64,000 bases of DNA, from the NCBI RefSeq assembly GCF_001428565.1, contig NZ_LMIA01000009.1, forward strand, positions 150,519-214,518. Reading direction: 5' to 3'. The notes under the pieces were generated by a model, which saw only the letters and a list, made by a program, of their open reading frames with translations, was not told where the DNA came from and ran no database searches. Position 1 is the first letter of the stretch. Every line of letters starts with the position of its first letter. Of this stretch, positions 51,925 through 60,039 are shown one piece after another. Made by a program: the position numbers and the translations under genes. Source of the DNA: Nocardioides sp. Root190. GTDB lineage: Bacteria; Actinomycetota; Actinomycetes; Propionibacteriales; Nocardioidaceae.

Positions 51925-53223
51925 GTGCGCTACTTCCCCAGCGCCCGCAGGCTCCGCCGTGCCCTTGATCGGCTGCCCGTGTGGGCTCATCCCCAATGGC
52001 TGGTGACCGCTGTCGCCGTCATTGTCGCCGTGGCCGGCCTTGCCGTGCCGCTGGCCCAGGCCGACGACAGGGACGATCTCGAGGACCGGCAGGACCAGGT
52101 CCGCGGGCAGATCTCGGGCGTCAAGGACGAGATCCACGAGGCGAGCGCCAAGGTCGCCAAGATCTCCAGGGAGCTGAAGGCCGCGCAGGGCAAGCTCAGC
52201 GCCGCCCGGACCAGGCTCGGCGCCGTGCGCACGGATCTGGCCAACGCCCGGACCCGCGCCGAGGCGCTGGCCGCAAAGCTGGTGAGTGCCGAGCAGGCCC
52301 TCGAGGTGGCCAAGGCCGAGCTCGCCGACGCGAAGGTGCAGGTGGCCGGACAGCGTCGGGAGGGCCGCGACACGATGATCACGATGGCCACCACCGCTGA
52401 CCCGCGGCTGGCCCTCCTGTCGTCGTACGCCGAGGGCAACTCCATCGAGGAGGTGCTGCTCAACCAGACCGCGAACGACGTCATCACCGGTCGCCAGCAG
52501 CAGGCCCTCGACGAGTTCATGCTCGCCGAGCAGCTGCTGACCGAGCGTGAGGCCGAGGTCGAGGCCGCCCGCGACAACGTCGCCACCGCCAAGACCGAGG
52601 CGGACCAGAACGTCGCCTCCATCGCCCGCCTGGTCACCAAGGCAGAGACGGCCGAGGCGCGGGTCGCCTCCCTGGTCACCAGCACGAACAGCGCCCGTGC
52701 GGCCGTCGTGCGGGCCCGTGCTGCCGACCGCGCCGCGCTGCGTCGTCTGGAGGCCCGCGAGTCGCGGATCAAGCGCCAGATCCTCGCCCTCTCCCGCCAG
52801 CAGGGCGGCAGCTACAACGGCGGCACCGGCGGACTGCTCGCCAAGCCGGGCCCCGGCCCGGTCACCTCGCCGTTCGGCTACCGGATCCACCCGATCTACG
52901 GCTACTACGGCCTCCACAACGGCATCGACTTCGGCACCGGCTGCGGTGCGCGCCTGGTCGCGGGGGAGTCGGGAACCGTGATCAGCCGCTACTACGACGA
53001 GGTCTACGGCAACCGCCTGTACGTCGCGATCGGCAAGGTGAACGGGGCCTCGATCACCCTCGTCTACAACCACCTGACGAGCTACGCCGTCGGGCAGGGG
53101 GCGCGGGTCCGTCGCGGCCAGACCGTCGGCTACTCGGGCAGCACCGGTTGGTCCACCGGCTGCCACCTGCACTTCACCGTGCTGCGCAACGGCGAACCGG
53201 TCGACCCCGCGCAGTACCTCTGA
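51925..53223 (+). CDS. Coiled-coil M23 (LytM) endopeptidase, likely FtsEX partner
   Basis: A 432-residue exported protein: signal or anchor segment (about 25-48, ending PLAQADD), a long coiled coil (about 50-290, DLEDRQDQVRGQISGVKDEI and AQGKLSAARTRLG), and an M23 peptidase domain (about 305-430). The zinc ligands are intact: HNGIDFG (HxxxD) and CHLHF (HxH). E. coli EnvC has the same coiled coil but a degenerate LytM domain, so this protein should cut peptidoglycan itself. GTG 51925 is preferred because TGAAGG lies 8 nt upstream; GTG 51916 is an alternative. Directly follows ftsEX. Confidence 0.9.
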   Translation: MRYFPSARRLRRALDRLPVWAHPQWLVTAVAVIVAVAGLAVPLAQADDRDDLEDRQDQVRGQISGVKDEIHEASAKVAKISRELKAAQGKLSAARTRLGAVRTDLANARTRAEALAAKLVSAEQALEVAKAELADAKVQVAGQRREGRDTMITMATTADPRLALLSSYAEGNSIEEVLLNQTANDVITGRQQQALDEFMLAEQLLTEREAEVEAARDNVATAKTEADQNVASIARLVTKAETAEARVASLVTSTNSARAAVVRARAADRAALRRLEARESRIKRQILALSRQQGGSYNGGTGGLLAKPGPGPVTSPFGYRIHPIYGYYGLHNGIDFGTGCGARLVAGESGTVISRYYDEVYGNRLYVAIGKVNGASITLVYNHLTSYAVGQGARVRRGQTVGYSGSTGWSTGCHLHFTVLRNGEPVDPAQYL

Positions 53224-53258
53224 CCAAACCCGTTGCACGGTCCTGAGAGAATGGGGAC

Positions 53259-53762
53259 ATGGCCAACAAGTCGGGTGCGAAGAAGGAGGACGCTGTCGAG
53301 CGCAAGATCGTCGCGTCCAACAAGAAGGCGCGCCACGACTACCACATCGAGGACACCTTCGAGGCCGGCATGGTCCTCCAGGGCACCGAGGTGAAGTCGC
53401 TGCGGCTCGGCCGCGCCAGCCTGGTCGACGGGTTCATCGACATCGATGGTGGCGAGGCGTGGCTGCACGGTGTCCACATCCCCGAGTACGCCCAGGGGAC
53501 CTGGACCAACCACGCCGCCCGGCGCAAGCGCAAGCTCCTCCTGAACCGTGCCGAGATCGACAAGATCGAGCGCAAGGTCAGCGAGAAGGGGCACACCGTC
53601 ATCCCGCTGTCGCTCTACTTCGTCAAGGGTCGCGCCAAGATCGAGATCGGCCTGGCCAAGGGCAAGAAGTCGTGGGACAAGCGCCACGCCATCGCCGAGC
53701 GCACCGCGGACCGTGAGAAGGAGGAGGCCATCGGCCGCCGTCTCAAGGGGATGCGCGACTGA
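53259..53762 (+). CDS. smpB: SmpB, tmRNA-binding protein
   Basis: A 167-residue RNA-binding protein that carries tmRNA to stalled ribosomes (trans-translation). The OB-fold starts at [20 protein letters not shown] and includes [18 protein letters not shown] and [17 protein letters not shown]; the basic tail [20 protein letters not shown] is the usual part that enters the decoding centre. It has a 10-residue Lys-rich N-extension. ATG 53259 has GAGAAT 6 nt upstream rather than a Shine-Dalgarno. The partner RNA, ssrA, lies 1 kb downstream, beyond a protease gene. Confidence 0.95.
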   Translation: MANKSGAKKEDAVERKIVASNKKARHDYHIEDTFEAGMVLQGTEVKSLRLGRASLVDGFIDIDGGEAWLHGVHIPEYAQGTWTNHAARRKRKLLLNRAEIDKIERKVSEKGHTVIPLSLYFVKGRAKIEIGLAKGKKSWDKRHAIAERTADREKEEAIGRRLKGMRD

Positions 53763-53789
53763 CGCCGTTCCTCGGCATCGACGGCAGGC

Positions 53790-53819
53790 CTTGCGGCAGA
53801 TCGGGAGCCGAACCGCAAG
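53790..53819 (+). terminator. Weak hairpin after smpB
   Basis: CTTGCGG and CCGCAAG form a 7-bp stem around a 16-nt loop, 27 bp past the smpB stop. It could terminate or slow the smpB transcript before the protease gene. The pairing is short. Confidence 0.35.
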
Positions 53820-53898
53820 ATCCTCACAAAAGAGGGGTTCCTCGCGGGCGATCCACATGGTGGGCTGGGCAGATCGTCCACCCTCGGAGGAAACCCCC

Positions 53899-54732
53899 AT
53901 GCGTTCTCGTCTTCTCGTTCTCGCCGCGACCGTCGTCGCAGCCCTCGGCCTCGTCGCGCCCGCGAGTGCCAGCACCGGCGGTACTCCCGATGGCGAGACC
54001 CACCCCAACGTCGGCCTGATCGCGTTCTACGACGCCACCGGCCGGTTCCGCTGCTCGGCGACCCTGGTGAGCCCGACCGTGCTGCTCACCGCCGCGCACT
54101 GCACGTCCGGCACCCTCGGCCAGACCCTGGTCACCTTCGACAGCGTGATCGCCGAGGCTCCTCCGTCGCCGCTGCCCGTCGCCGCCGACCCTGCCGCCGG
54201 CTACACCTCCGCGGAGCTGGCGGCCGCCGGCTACCACTCGGGCACGGCCCACACGCACCCGCAGTACAGCGACTTCACCGACATCGACAACTGGAACGAC
54301 GTGGGCGTGATCGTGCTCGACGAGCCGATCCTCGACATCGCGCCGGCTCCGATGGCCGACCTGGGCGCGGCCGACGCGATCAAGCACCCGCGCAAGACCC
54401 TCTTCACCGCGGTCGGCTACGGCACCGAGGTCCGCCAGGCGCCGACCGGCCCGCAGAAGCCGACGCCGCAGAGCTATCCACTGATCCGTCGCTACGTCGT
54501 GATGCCCGGCCAGAAGATCACCCCGCAGATCATCCAGACCAACGGCAACGAGAAGGATCCCTTCGGCACCGGCGGCACCTGCTTCGGTGACTCGGGCGGA
54601 TCGCTGTGGCTCAACGGGAAGGTCGTCGGCGTGACGTCGTACGGGTACACCGCGAACTGCCGTTACATCGACGGCTACCAGCGCGTCGACATCCCCGTCG
54701 TCGCTGCCTGGCTGGCCGGCTTCGGTCTCTGA
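53899..54732 (+). CDS. Secreted trypsin-like serine protease (S1)
   Basis: A 277-residue exported protease: signal peptide 1-25 (PASA-S), then an S1-type domain with His in LLTAAHCTS, Asp in NDVGVIVLDEP and Ser in CFGDSGGSLW. The triad is complete. Two cysteine pairs are visible (RCSA/HC, and GTCFGDS with ANC). The S1 pocket residue cannot be called without an alignment. No propeptide cleavage site stands out. ATG 53899 follows CGGAGG. It sits between smpB and ssrA, an arrangement not needed by trans-translation. Confidence 0.85.
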   Translation: MRSRLLVLAATVVAALGLVAPASASTGGTPDGETHPNVGLIAFYDATGRFRCSATLVSPTVLLTAAHCTSGTLGQTLVTFDSVIAEAPPSPLPVAADPAAGYTSAELAAAGYHSGTAHTHPQYSDFTDIDNWNDVGVIVLDEPILDIAPAPMADLGAADAIKHPRKTLFTAVGYGTEVRQAPTGPQKPTPQSYPLIRRYVVMPGQKITPQIIQTNGNEKDPFGTGGTCFGDSGGSLWLNGKVVGVTSYGYTANCRYIDGYQRVDIPVVAAWLAGFGL

Positions 54733-54776
54733 GGCCCCCGCGGGAATCTGGATGGTGCCGTGTCGGGACCGACCGG

Positions 54777-54782
54777 TAGACT
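54777..54782 (+). promoter_or_regulatory. -10 box of ssrA
   Basis: TAGACT lies 20 bp before the mature tmRNA 5' end. It fits TANNNT and would start a precursor trimmed by about ten bases. No convincing -35 is seen. Confidence 0.45.
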
Positions 54783-54802
54783 GACGTCGTCACAACTCAA
54801 GA

Positions 54803-55169
54803 GGGGCTGATCGGTTTCGACTTGGGACGTTTGTTCCAGGAGAAGCGGGTCGAGAAGCCAGCGTCATCTCGTAAACGATCGCTGGAAACCTATAACTGCC
54901 AACACCAATCGCAGTTCCTTCGCTCTCGCTGCCTGAGCAGTGATCGAAGCGTCTGACCGGGCATCCGTCTCCGTCCCGGATCCAGACGTCATCTAGGAGA
55001 CTTGCTGCGTCACTCTCGCCGGGAGGGTGACGCGGGACTCAAACCCGGCTGGGCCTGTCGGCGACGTGTCTGTGCGAGCGCCGGGGCCGAGAAAACGCCA
55101 TCACTGACTGCACCCGGAGAAGACCTGGCTCGACGCTCGAGGACCGGGGTTCGATTCCCCGCAGCTCCA
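54803..55169 (+). ncRNA. ssrA: tmRNA (ssrA)
   Basis: A one-piece tmRNA of about 367 nt. The 5' end GGGGCTGATCGGTTTCGAC and the 3' end GTTCGATTCCCCGCAGCTCC pair as the alanine-type acceptor stem: GGGGCTG with CAGCTCC, one G-U. The T-arm GGTTCGATTCC is normal. The tag reading frame (GCC at 54898 to TGA at 54936) encodes ANTNRSSFALAA. The ALAA end directs ClpXP-type degradation. The 3' CCA is not encoded: CAC follows the discriminator A. Boundaries are set by the acceptor stem. Confidence 0.95.
54898..54936 (+). other. tmRNA tag-peptide reading frame
   Basis: Twelve codons (GCC AAC ACC AAT CGC AGT ...) followed by TGA encode ANTNRSSFALAA. The preceding TATAACT resembles the resume-codon context of other tmRNAs. 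The tag is added to proteins from stalled ribosomes. Confidence 0.9.
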
Positions 55170-55214
55170 CACAACAGCCGGGCCGGCGCTCACGTCGGCT
55201 CCAGCCCTCTTGAA

Positions 55215-55248
55215 CCAGAGCCTCCCCGGCCAGCCGGGGAGGCTCTGG
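55215..55248 (+). terminator. Intrinsic terminator of ssrA
   Basis: Arms 55215-55230 and 55233-55248 form a perfect 16-bp stem around CA, 45 bp past the tmRNA 3' end. The right arm is followed by TGTTCT. Strong terminator candidate. Confidence 0.75.
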
Positions 55249-55354
55249 TGTTCTCGGCCTGTCCTCGGCCGTGTCCGCAGGGGTCTGTCGACGGCGGATG
55301 CGGGTACCTCCCTGACATCCCCGCACGCCGGGGCCGAGGGAAGGAAGAACAACA

Positions 55355-55516
55355 ATGGGCACGCTCTTGTGGATCGCCTCAGTGGTCCTCGTCATCGTCG
55401 GAATCGTCATGCTCGTCCAGGGAAGCATCGTGTTGGGCATCGTGCTCATCGTGCTCGGCCTGCTGGTCGGACCCGGAGGAGTCTCCATTTTCAACGGGCG
55501 CAGCAGGGCAACCTGA
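55355..55516 (+). CDS. 53-residue membrane protein
   Basis: ATG at 55355 opens a 53-codon frame ending in TGA at 55514-55516. It has two hydrophobic segments (LLWIASVVLVIVGIVML and IVLGIVLIVLGLLVGPGG) joined by VQGS, and a basic tail (NGRSRAT). GGAAGGA lies about 9 nt upstream. The family is not known to me; small GxxxG-rich hairpin proteins of this sort are common in actinobacteria. The strong Shine-Dalgarno and a downstream terminator support it as a real gene. Confidence 0.7.
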   Translation: MGTLLWIASVVLVIVGIVMLVQGSIVLGIVLIVLGLLVGPGGVSIFNGRSRAT

Positions 55517-55561
55517 TCGCCTGGCTCTGCCCCTCTCGGACCGCGCCCTGACGGGCGCACC

Positions 55562-55604
55562 ATCGGCCACCGCCACCCCGTACGCCGGGGCGGCGGTGGC
55601 CGAT
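55562..55604 (+). terminator. Terminator hairpin downstream of small membrane protein
   Basis: Arms ATCGGCCACCGCC (55562-55574) and GGCGGTGGCCGAT (55592-55604) are perfectly complementary, with an inner CCCCG/CGGGG pair extending the stem. It lies 46 bp after the 53-residue gene and before the convergent NAD(P)-binding gene. Confidence 0.65.
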
Positions 55605-55682
55605 CGTCGTCGAGGGGGTCGACGAGCTCGAGGTCAGGGTGCTGCGGGTCGGCAGCGTCGAGCCGCTGAACCCCTGAGCCCC

Positions 55683-56348
55683 TCAGCGAGCAGCGGTGGC
55701 CGCTGCGTCGATCGCCTCGGGGACGGAGAGGTCCCCGCCGACGAGGTTCCACTGCTGCCCGACCGTGTCCGGGCGGTCCAGCACCTCGGCGACCACGGCC
55801 GCCACGTCCGCGCGGGTCACCTCTCCGCGAGCCACGTCCGGTCCGAGGGCGACCAGCCCGGTGGCAGCGTCGTCGGTGAGCCGCCCGGGCCGCACGATCG
55901 TCCAGGCCAGGTCGCTGGCCCGGACCGCCGCGTCCGAGTCGCGCTTCGCGGCGACGTACGCCGCCCACACCTCGCCCGCGTCGGGGGAGACCGGCTCGTC
56001 GACGTCGATCGCGGACACCTGGACCAGGCGACGGATCCCCAGCCGGGTGGCGGCATCGACCGTCTTCAGTGAACCTTCGAGGTCGACCGTGCGCTTGCGC
56101 TCGAGGTTGCCGTCGGGACCGCCGCCGGCGCTGAACACCACCGCCGAGCAGTCCGCGAAGGCGGCGTCGAAGTCGTCGGGACTGGCGGACTCGATGTCGA
56201 GCAGGCGCACCTCGGCGCCGAGGTCCTCGAGGGCTGGACGCTGCCCCTCGCTGCGGACCAGTGCGACGGGCGTGTGCCCCTGGGCGAGGAGGAGGGGGTG
56301 CAACAGGCGGGCGATCTGGCCGTTGCCCCCGACGATGGCTACGCGCAT
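55683..56348 (-). CDS. NAD(P)-binding NmrA/SDR-like protein
   Basis: A 221-residue Rossmann protein: nucleotide loop IVGGNGQIARLL at the N-terminus, AVVFSAGGGPDG at the end of strand 4, RLVQVSAIDV and YVAAKRDSDAA, which supplies a Y-x-x-x-K, and TIVRPGRLTD typical of atypical SDRs that inspect NAD(P) or reduce quinones or sugars. Substrate unknown. The ATG 56348 has TAGATT 6 nt upstream (56360-56355) and GGAG in between, so either leaderless or short-leader initiation is possible. It is 9 bp downstream of the thioesterase gene. Confidence 0.75.
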   Translation of the reverse strand: MRVAIVGGNGQIARLLHPLLLAQGHTPVALVRSEGQRPALEDLGAEVRLLDIESASPDDFDAAFADCSAVVFSAGGGPDGNLERKRTVDLEGSLKTVDAATRLGIRRLVQVSAIDVDEPVSPDAGEVWAAYVAAKRDSDAAVRASDLAWTIVRPGRLTDDAATGLVALGPDVARGEVTRADVAAVVAEVLDRPDTVGQQWNLVGGDLSVPEAIDAAATAAR

Positions 56349-56357
56349 GACTCCAAT

Positions 56358-57125
56358 CTACGGGCGGACGGTGAGGGTCTGGACGATCGTGCCGACCGGA
56401 CCCTGCTCGTCGTGCATCACCGTGCTGGTGACGCCGAGGCCGCCTGCACCGAAGGACACCGTCGTGTCCAGGCCGAGCCAGCCCTCGCCGGGCGAGCGCA
56501 GGAAGTGCGCGGTCAGGTCGAGGTTCGGGAAGGTGACCTCGGTCGGATCCGCACGGACCGCGACGCCGTTGCAGATGTCGAGCAAACCGGCCACCGATGC
56601 CAGGCGGCTCACCGGCTCGTCCGCGACGAGCGGGTGCGGCGTGCGCACCCAGCAGGTCGAGCGTCCGGGCCCCATCTCCTTGCGGCGCACCTCCACCGAG
56701 GCGATGAAACCACCCGGCCACAGGGCCGCCATGTCCCACGCCTGCAGCTCGTCCGGGCCGGGGATCGGGGCCAGGTCGGTCCCGGCCAGGGACGCCGTGT
56801 CGAAGGGCTCCGCCAGCCAGGCGCGGAGGATCACGACCGCGCGTCCGCCGTGGCGAGCGGTGGCCTGCACGAGCTCGATGGTCCGGCCGGGCCGGAGCAC
56901 CTCGACCTCCACCTCGACCGACTCGATCGGCACGGTGCCGAGGATGTCGTAGGAGAGGCGACTGATCACCAGCTCGCCGTTGCGCCGCTCGGCCTGGTCG
57001 CGCTCGACCTCGTGCGCCAGCACGCCCAGCGCAGGTGCGACGTGCTGGGTCGCGAGGTCCCACGCCCCACCGACGTGCTCGGAGGGCGTGAAGGTGTGCG
57101 GAGCGGTGCGTTGCCAGTAGGACAC
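56358..57125 (-). CDS. Acyl-CoA thioesterase-like (double hot-dog) protein
   Basis: A 255-residue protein with two hot-dog halves. The first half has FTPSEHVGGAWDLATQHVAPA and ISRLSYDILGTVP, the second GLLDICNGVAVRADPTEVTF, LDLTAHFLR and LGLDTTVSFGAGGLGVTS. This is the TesB/4HBT_3 layout, so it probably hydrolyses an acyl-CoA thioester. The substrate and the exact catalytic Asp are uncertain. GTG 57125 has GAGAAT 6 nt upstream. It is upstream of the NAD(P)-binding gene, probably one transcript, and divergent from the phosphodiesterase. Confidence 0.75.
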   Translation of the reverse strand: MSYWQRTAPHTFTPSEHVGGAWDLATQHVAPALGVLAHEVERDQAERRNGELVISRLSYDILGTVPIESVEVEVEVLRPGRTIELVQATARHGGRAVVILRAWLAEPFDTASLAGTDLAPIPGPDELQAWDMAALWPGGFIASVEVRRKEMGPGRSTCWVRTPHPLVADEPVSRLASVAGLLDICNGVAVRADPTEVTFPNLDLTAHFLRSPGEGWLGLDTTVSFGAGGLGVTSTVMHDEQGPVGTIVQTLTVRP

Positions 57126-57239
57126 CGCCCCATTCTCCGGGTGCGGCCCCGGACGTCGTACCCCCGGAGGAGGGCAACCGCCGACCGGCGTTCACCTCGC
57201 CCTTCCCCTCCCGACACCCGGGGCTGGTCGGCTGCCGTC

Positions 57240-58415
57240 ATGACCTCTCGGAAGATCCCGGTCGCCCGCGCCCTCGTGGCCGCGACCGCCAGCGCTGTCG
57301 TCCTGTCCCTCGCGGCCACCGCCGTGCCCGCCCACGCCGGCCCCGGACACGGCTCGGGGCACGGCTCGGGCCACGGCCACTCGACGGGAGGGCACCACCG
57401 TCAGGCGGAGCCCCTCGTCATCGCCCACCGCGGCGCGTCCGGCCACCGCCCCGAGCACACGCTCGAGGCCTACCGGCTGGCGATCCGGATGGGCGCCGAC
57501 TTCGTCGAGCCCGACCTCGTCGCGACCCGCGACGGCGTCCTCGTCGCGCGCCACGAGAACGAGATCAGCGGCACGACGGACGTCGCCGAGCACCCCGAGT
57601 TCGCAGCCCGCCGCACGACCAAGCTCGTCGACGGCTCCCCGATCACCGGTTGGTTCACCGAGGACTTCACCCTGCGCGAGCTCCGGACCCTGCGGGCCGA
57701 GGAGCGGCTGCCCCAGGTGCGTCCCGACAACACCGCGTACGACGGTCGCTTCCAGATCCCCACGCTGGACGAGGTGATCGCGCTGGTGCGGACCGAGTCG
57801 CGTCGCGTCGGGCGCCGGATCGGCATCGCCCCGGAGACCAAGCACCCGACGTACTTCGACTCCATCGGCCTCTCGCTGGAGGAGCCGCTGGTCCGCACCC
57901 TGCGGCGCCACGGCCTGGATCGCCGCAACGCCCGCGTCGTGGTCCAGTCCTTCGAGACCACCAACCTGCGCCAGCTCGATCGGATGACCCGGGTGCCGCT
58001 CGCCCAGCTCGTCGACGCCGCGGGTGCGCCGTACGACTTGAAGGCCGCCGGTGCGAGCACCACCTACGCCGATCTCGTGACGCCGTCGGGTCTTGCCGAC
58101 ATCGCGTCGTACGCCGACTGGGTGGCCCCGAACAAGGCGCTGATCCTGCCCCGGGACTCCGCCGGGGCCACCGGTGCACCGACGGCGCTGGTCGACGACG
58201 CCCACGACGCCGGCCTCCGGGTGGTCACGTGGACGCTGCGGGCCGAGAACCAGTTCATGGCGACGAACTTCCGCATCGGCACCGACCCCAACGCCCACGG
58301 CGACCTCGCCGCGGAGTCGCGGGCCTTCCTCGACGCCGGCGTGGACGCGCTCTTCGCCGACCACCCCGGCATCGTCGTGCGTGCCCGTGACGCCTGGGTG
58401 GACGACCTGGGCTGA
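57240..58415 (+). CDS. Secreted glycerophosphodiester phosphodiesterase
   Basis: A 391-residue exported GlpQ-type enzyme. Signal peptide 1-33 (PAHA-G) is followed by a His/Gly linker (GPGHGSGHGSGHGHSTGGHH) that may bind metal, and then the GDPD TIM barrel: VIAHRGASGHRPEHTLEAY, FVEPDLVATRDGVLVARHE, the metal site ending IAPETKHPTYF and the late DAGVDALFADHPG. It cleaves glycerophosphodiesters (phospholipid head groups) to glycerol-3-phosphate outside the cell. ATG 57240 gives the full signal peptide. Confidence 0.9.
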   Translation: MTSRKIPVARALVAATASAVVLSLAATAVPAHAGPGHGSGHGSGHGHSTGGHHRQAEPLVIAHRGASGHRPEHTLEAYRLAIRMGADFVEPDLVATRDGVLVARHENEISGTTDVAEHPEFAARRTTKLVDGSPITGWFTEDFTLRELRTLRAEERLPQVRPDNTAYDGRFQIPTLDEVIALVRTESRRVGRRIGIAPETKHPTYFDSIGLSLEEPLVRTLRRHGLDRRNARVVVQSFETTNLRQLDRMTRVPLAQLVDAAGAPYDLKAAGASTTYADLVTPSGLADIASYADWVAPNKALILPRDSAGATGAPTALVDDAHDAGLRVVTWTLRAENQFMATNFRIGTDPNAHGDLAAESRAFLDAGVDALFADHPGIVVRARDAWVDDLG

Positions 58416-58451
58416 GGGACTGTCGACGGCGGGGTCGGGTATGGACGCACT

Positions 58452-59570
58452 GTGTCCGCTCCGCTGTTCTCGTTCCTGCGCCGTCCGTTCCCGTCGACCG
58501 TAGTGGTGGCACTGGTCGCCGGGCTGCTGCTCGTCCCGTCCGCCTCGTCTCGCGCCGGCGAGCCGCTGACCCCGACCGTCACGACGCTGTCGGGACCCGA
58601 CCGGGTGGTCGACGAGCAGAGCATCCCGCTGCGGATCACCTGGCACACCGCGACGGGCGAGCCGGTCGTCGGCAAGGTGTCGTTGCAGCGCCGTTCGGGT
58701 GAGGGTTGGGTCACGACCAACACCGTGACGACCGGCGAGGACGGCTCGGTCGTGATCGACGTCCGGGCCCGTTCGGACAGTCGCTGGCGGGCGCTGTCGC
58801 TGGGGACCCCGACGGCTGCGAGGTCGGTCAGCGGGGTGCACGAGATCGACAACCTTCCGCCGGGGCGGCCCGTCGTGCTGTCGGAGGCGGCACCCCGCCC
58901 GCGGATCAGCCTCCCCGCCCAGCCCCGCGCCACCATCGCCGGTGCGGCTCCGCGCATCTCGACCATCTCCGACGCGGTGTGGCGCAGCATGGTCGGGCGC
59001 AGCTGGCACAAGGGCTGCCCTGTCGGCCGCTCGGCGTTGCGCCTGCTGCGGATCAACTACTGGGACTACAGCGGCTACCGCCGCCAGGGCGAGGTGGTGG
59101 CCGCGGCCAGCGTCGTACGCCAGATCGCCGCCGCACTCACCGACCTCTATCACGCCGGGATCCCGATCCGGTCGATGTACCGCGTCGACCGGTTCGGCTG
59201 GTCGAAGCGGCTGCAGGGGGCCGACGACCACGCCTCGATGGCCGCAGGCAACACCTCGGTCTTCAACTGCCGGTGGGTGGTCGGTCGCCGTGGCGTGCGC
59301 AGCCCGCACAGCTACGGCCGCTCGCTCGACGTCAACACCTGGGAGAACCCGTACCGCTCACGCCAGGGCTGGGTGCCGAACACGTGGTGGCGAGGGCACT
59401 CCCACGCCCGCGTCGCGTGGCGCACGTCGAGCCACCAGGTCGTCCGGATCATGATGGCCCGCGGACTGCGGTGGACCTATCGCACCAACGACAGCCAGCA
59501 CTTCGACGCCGTGCCGCGCGGCAGCCGCCCGATCGTCGTCCCCGGTTGCGCGGACGTGGTCTGTCACTAG
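58452..59570 (+). CDS. Secreted M15-type peptidase (D-Ala-D-Ala carboxypeptidase-like)
   Basis: A 372-residue exported protein. Signal peptide about 1-36 (SRAG). A beta domain (about 40-125) resembles an Ig-like or carbohydrate-binding module (LSGPDRVVDEQSIPLRITW). The C-terminal M15 domain (about 195-365) carries ASMAAGNTSVFNCRWVVG, the zinc motif HSYGRSLDVN and the last ligand in NDSQHFD. This is the VanY/peptidase_M15_4 pattern of enzymes that trim peptidoglycan stems. GTG 58452 begins the signal peptide. A HIT gene follows 9 bp later. Confidence 0.8.
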   Translation: MSAPLFSFLRRPFPSTVVVALVAGLLLVPSASSRAGEPLTPTVTTLSGPDRVVDEQSIPLRITWHTATGEPVVGKVSLQRRSGEGWVTTNTVTTGEDGSVVIDVRARSDSRWRALSLGTPTAARSVSGVHEIDNLPPGRPVVLSEAAPRPRISLPAQPRATIAGAAPRISTISDAVWRSMVGRSWHKGCPVGRSALRLLRINYWDYSGYRRQGEVVAAASVVRQIAAALTDLYHAGIPIRSMYRVDRFGWSKRLQGADDHASMAAGNTSVFNCRWVVGRRGVRSPHSYGRSLDVNTWENPYRSRQGWVPNTWWRGHSHARVAWRTSSHQVVRIMMARGLRWTYRTNDSQHFDAVPRGSRPIVVPGCADVVCH

Positions 59571-59579
59571 GTTGGGGGA

Positions 59580-59993
59580 GTGCCCGACTGCGTGTTCTGC
59601 TCGATCATCGCCGGTGAGGCGGAGGCCGACCTGGTGCTCGAGGAGCCCGACCTGGTCGCCTTCCTCGACCGGCGCCCGGTGTTCAAGGGGCACGTCCTGT
59701 TGGTGCCCCGCGACCACGTCGTCACGCTGCCCGACCTCCCGGCGGCCCAGCGCGACGCCTTCCTCGGCGCTGCCCAGCGGATCGCGACCGCCGTCGTCGA
59801 GGGCCTCGGCGCCCAGGGCAGCTTCGTCGCGATCAACAACATCGTCAGCCAGTCCGTGCCGCACCTCCACCTGCACGTCGTGCCCCGGACCAAGGGCGAC
59901 GGGCTGCGCGGCTTCTTCTGGCCGCGCACCAAGTACGCCGCGGGGGAGTCCACGGAGCACGCCGCCCGACTGCGCGCCGTGTTGGCGTCGTAG
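59580..59993 (+). CDS. HIT-family nucleotide hydrolase/transferase
   Basis: A 137-residue single-domain protein: CVFCSIIAGE start with Cys pair (possible zinc), HVLLVPRDHV and the histidine triad HLHLHVV. HIT proteins hydrolyse adenosine-5'-monophosphoramidate or dinucleotide substrates; the exact one is unknown. GTG 59580 has TAGGTT (59568-59573) 6 nt upstream, and GGGGGAG could also serve as ribosome site, so start mode is open. The gene starts 9 bp after the M15 gene and ends 46 bp before the FabG-like gene. Confidence 0.9.
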   Translation: MPDCVFCSIIAGEAEADLVLEEPDLVAFLDRRPVFKGHVLLVPRDHVVTLPDLPAAQRDAFLGAAQRIATAVVEGLGAQGSFVAINNIVSQSVPHLHLHVVPRTKGDGLRGFFWPRTKYAAGESTEHAARLRAVLAS

Positions 59994-60039
59994 GCTCCGA
60001 CCGAACTGGATCCGAGCTGAAAGAGCTGAGGTACGCACC

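Noticed and set aside
55605..55680. Short open end GVDELEVRVLRVGSVEPL before the NAD(P)-binding gene
   Set aside because: No start codon or ribosome site in frame; the frame runs back into a terminator hairpin. Possibly a remnant but unsupported.
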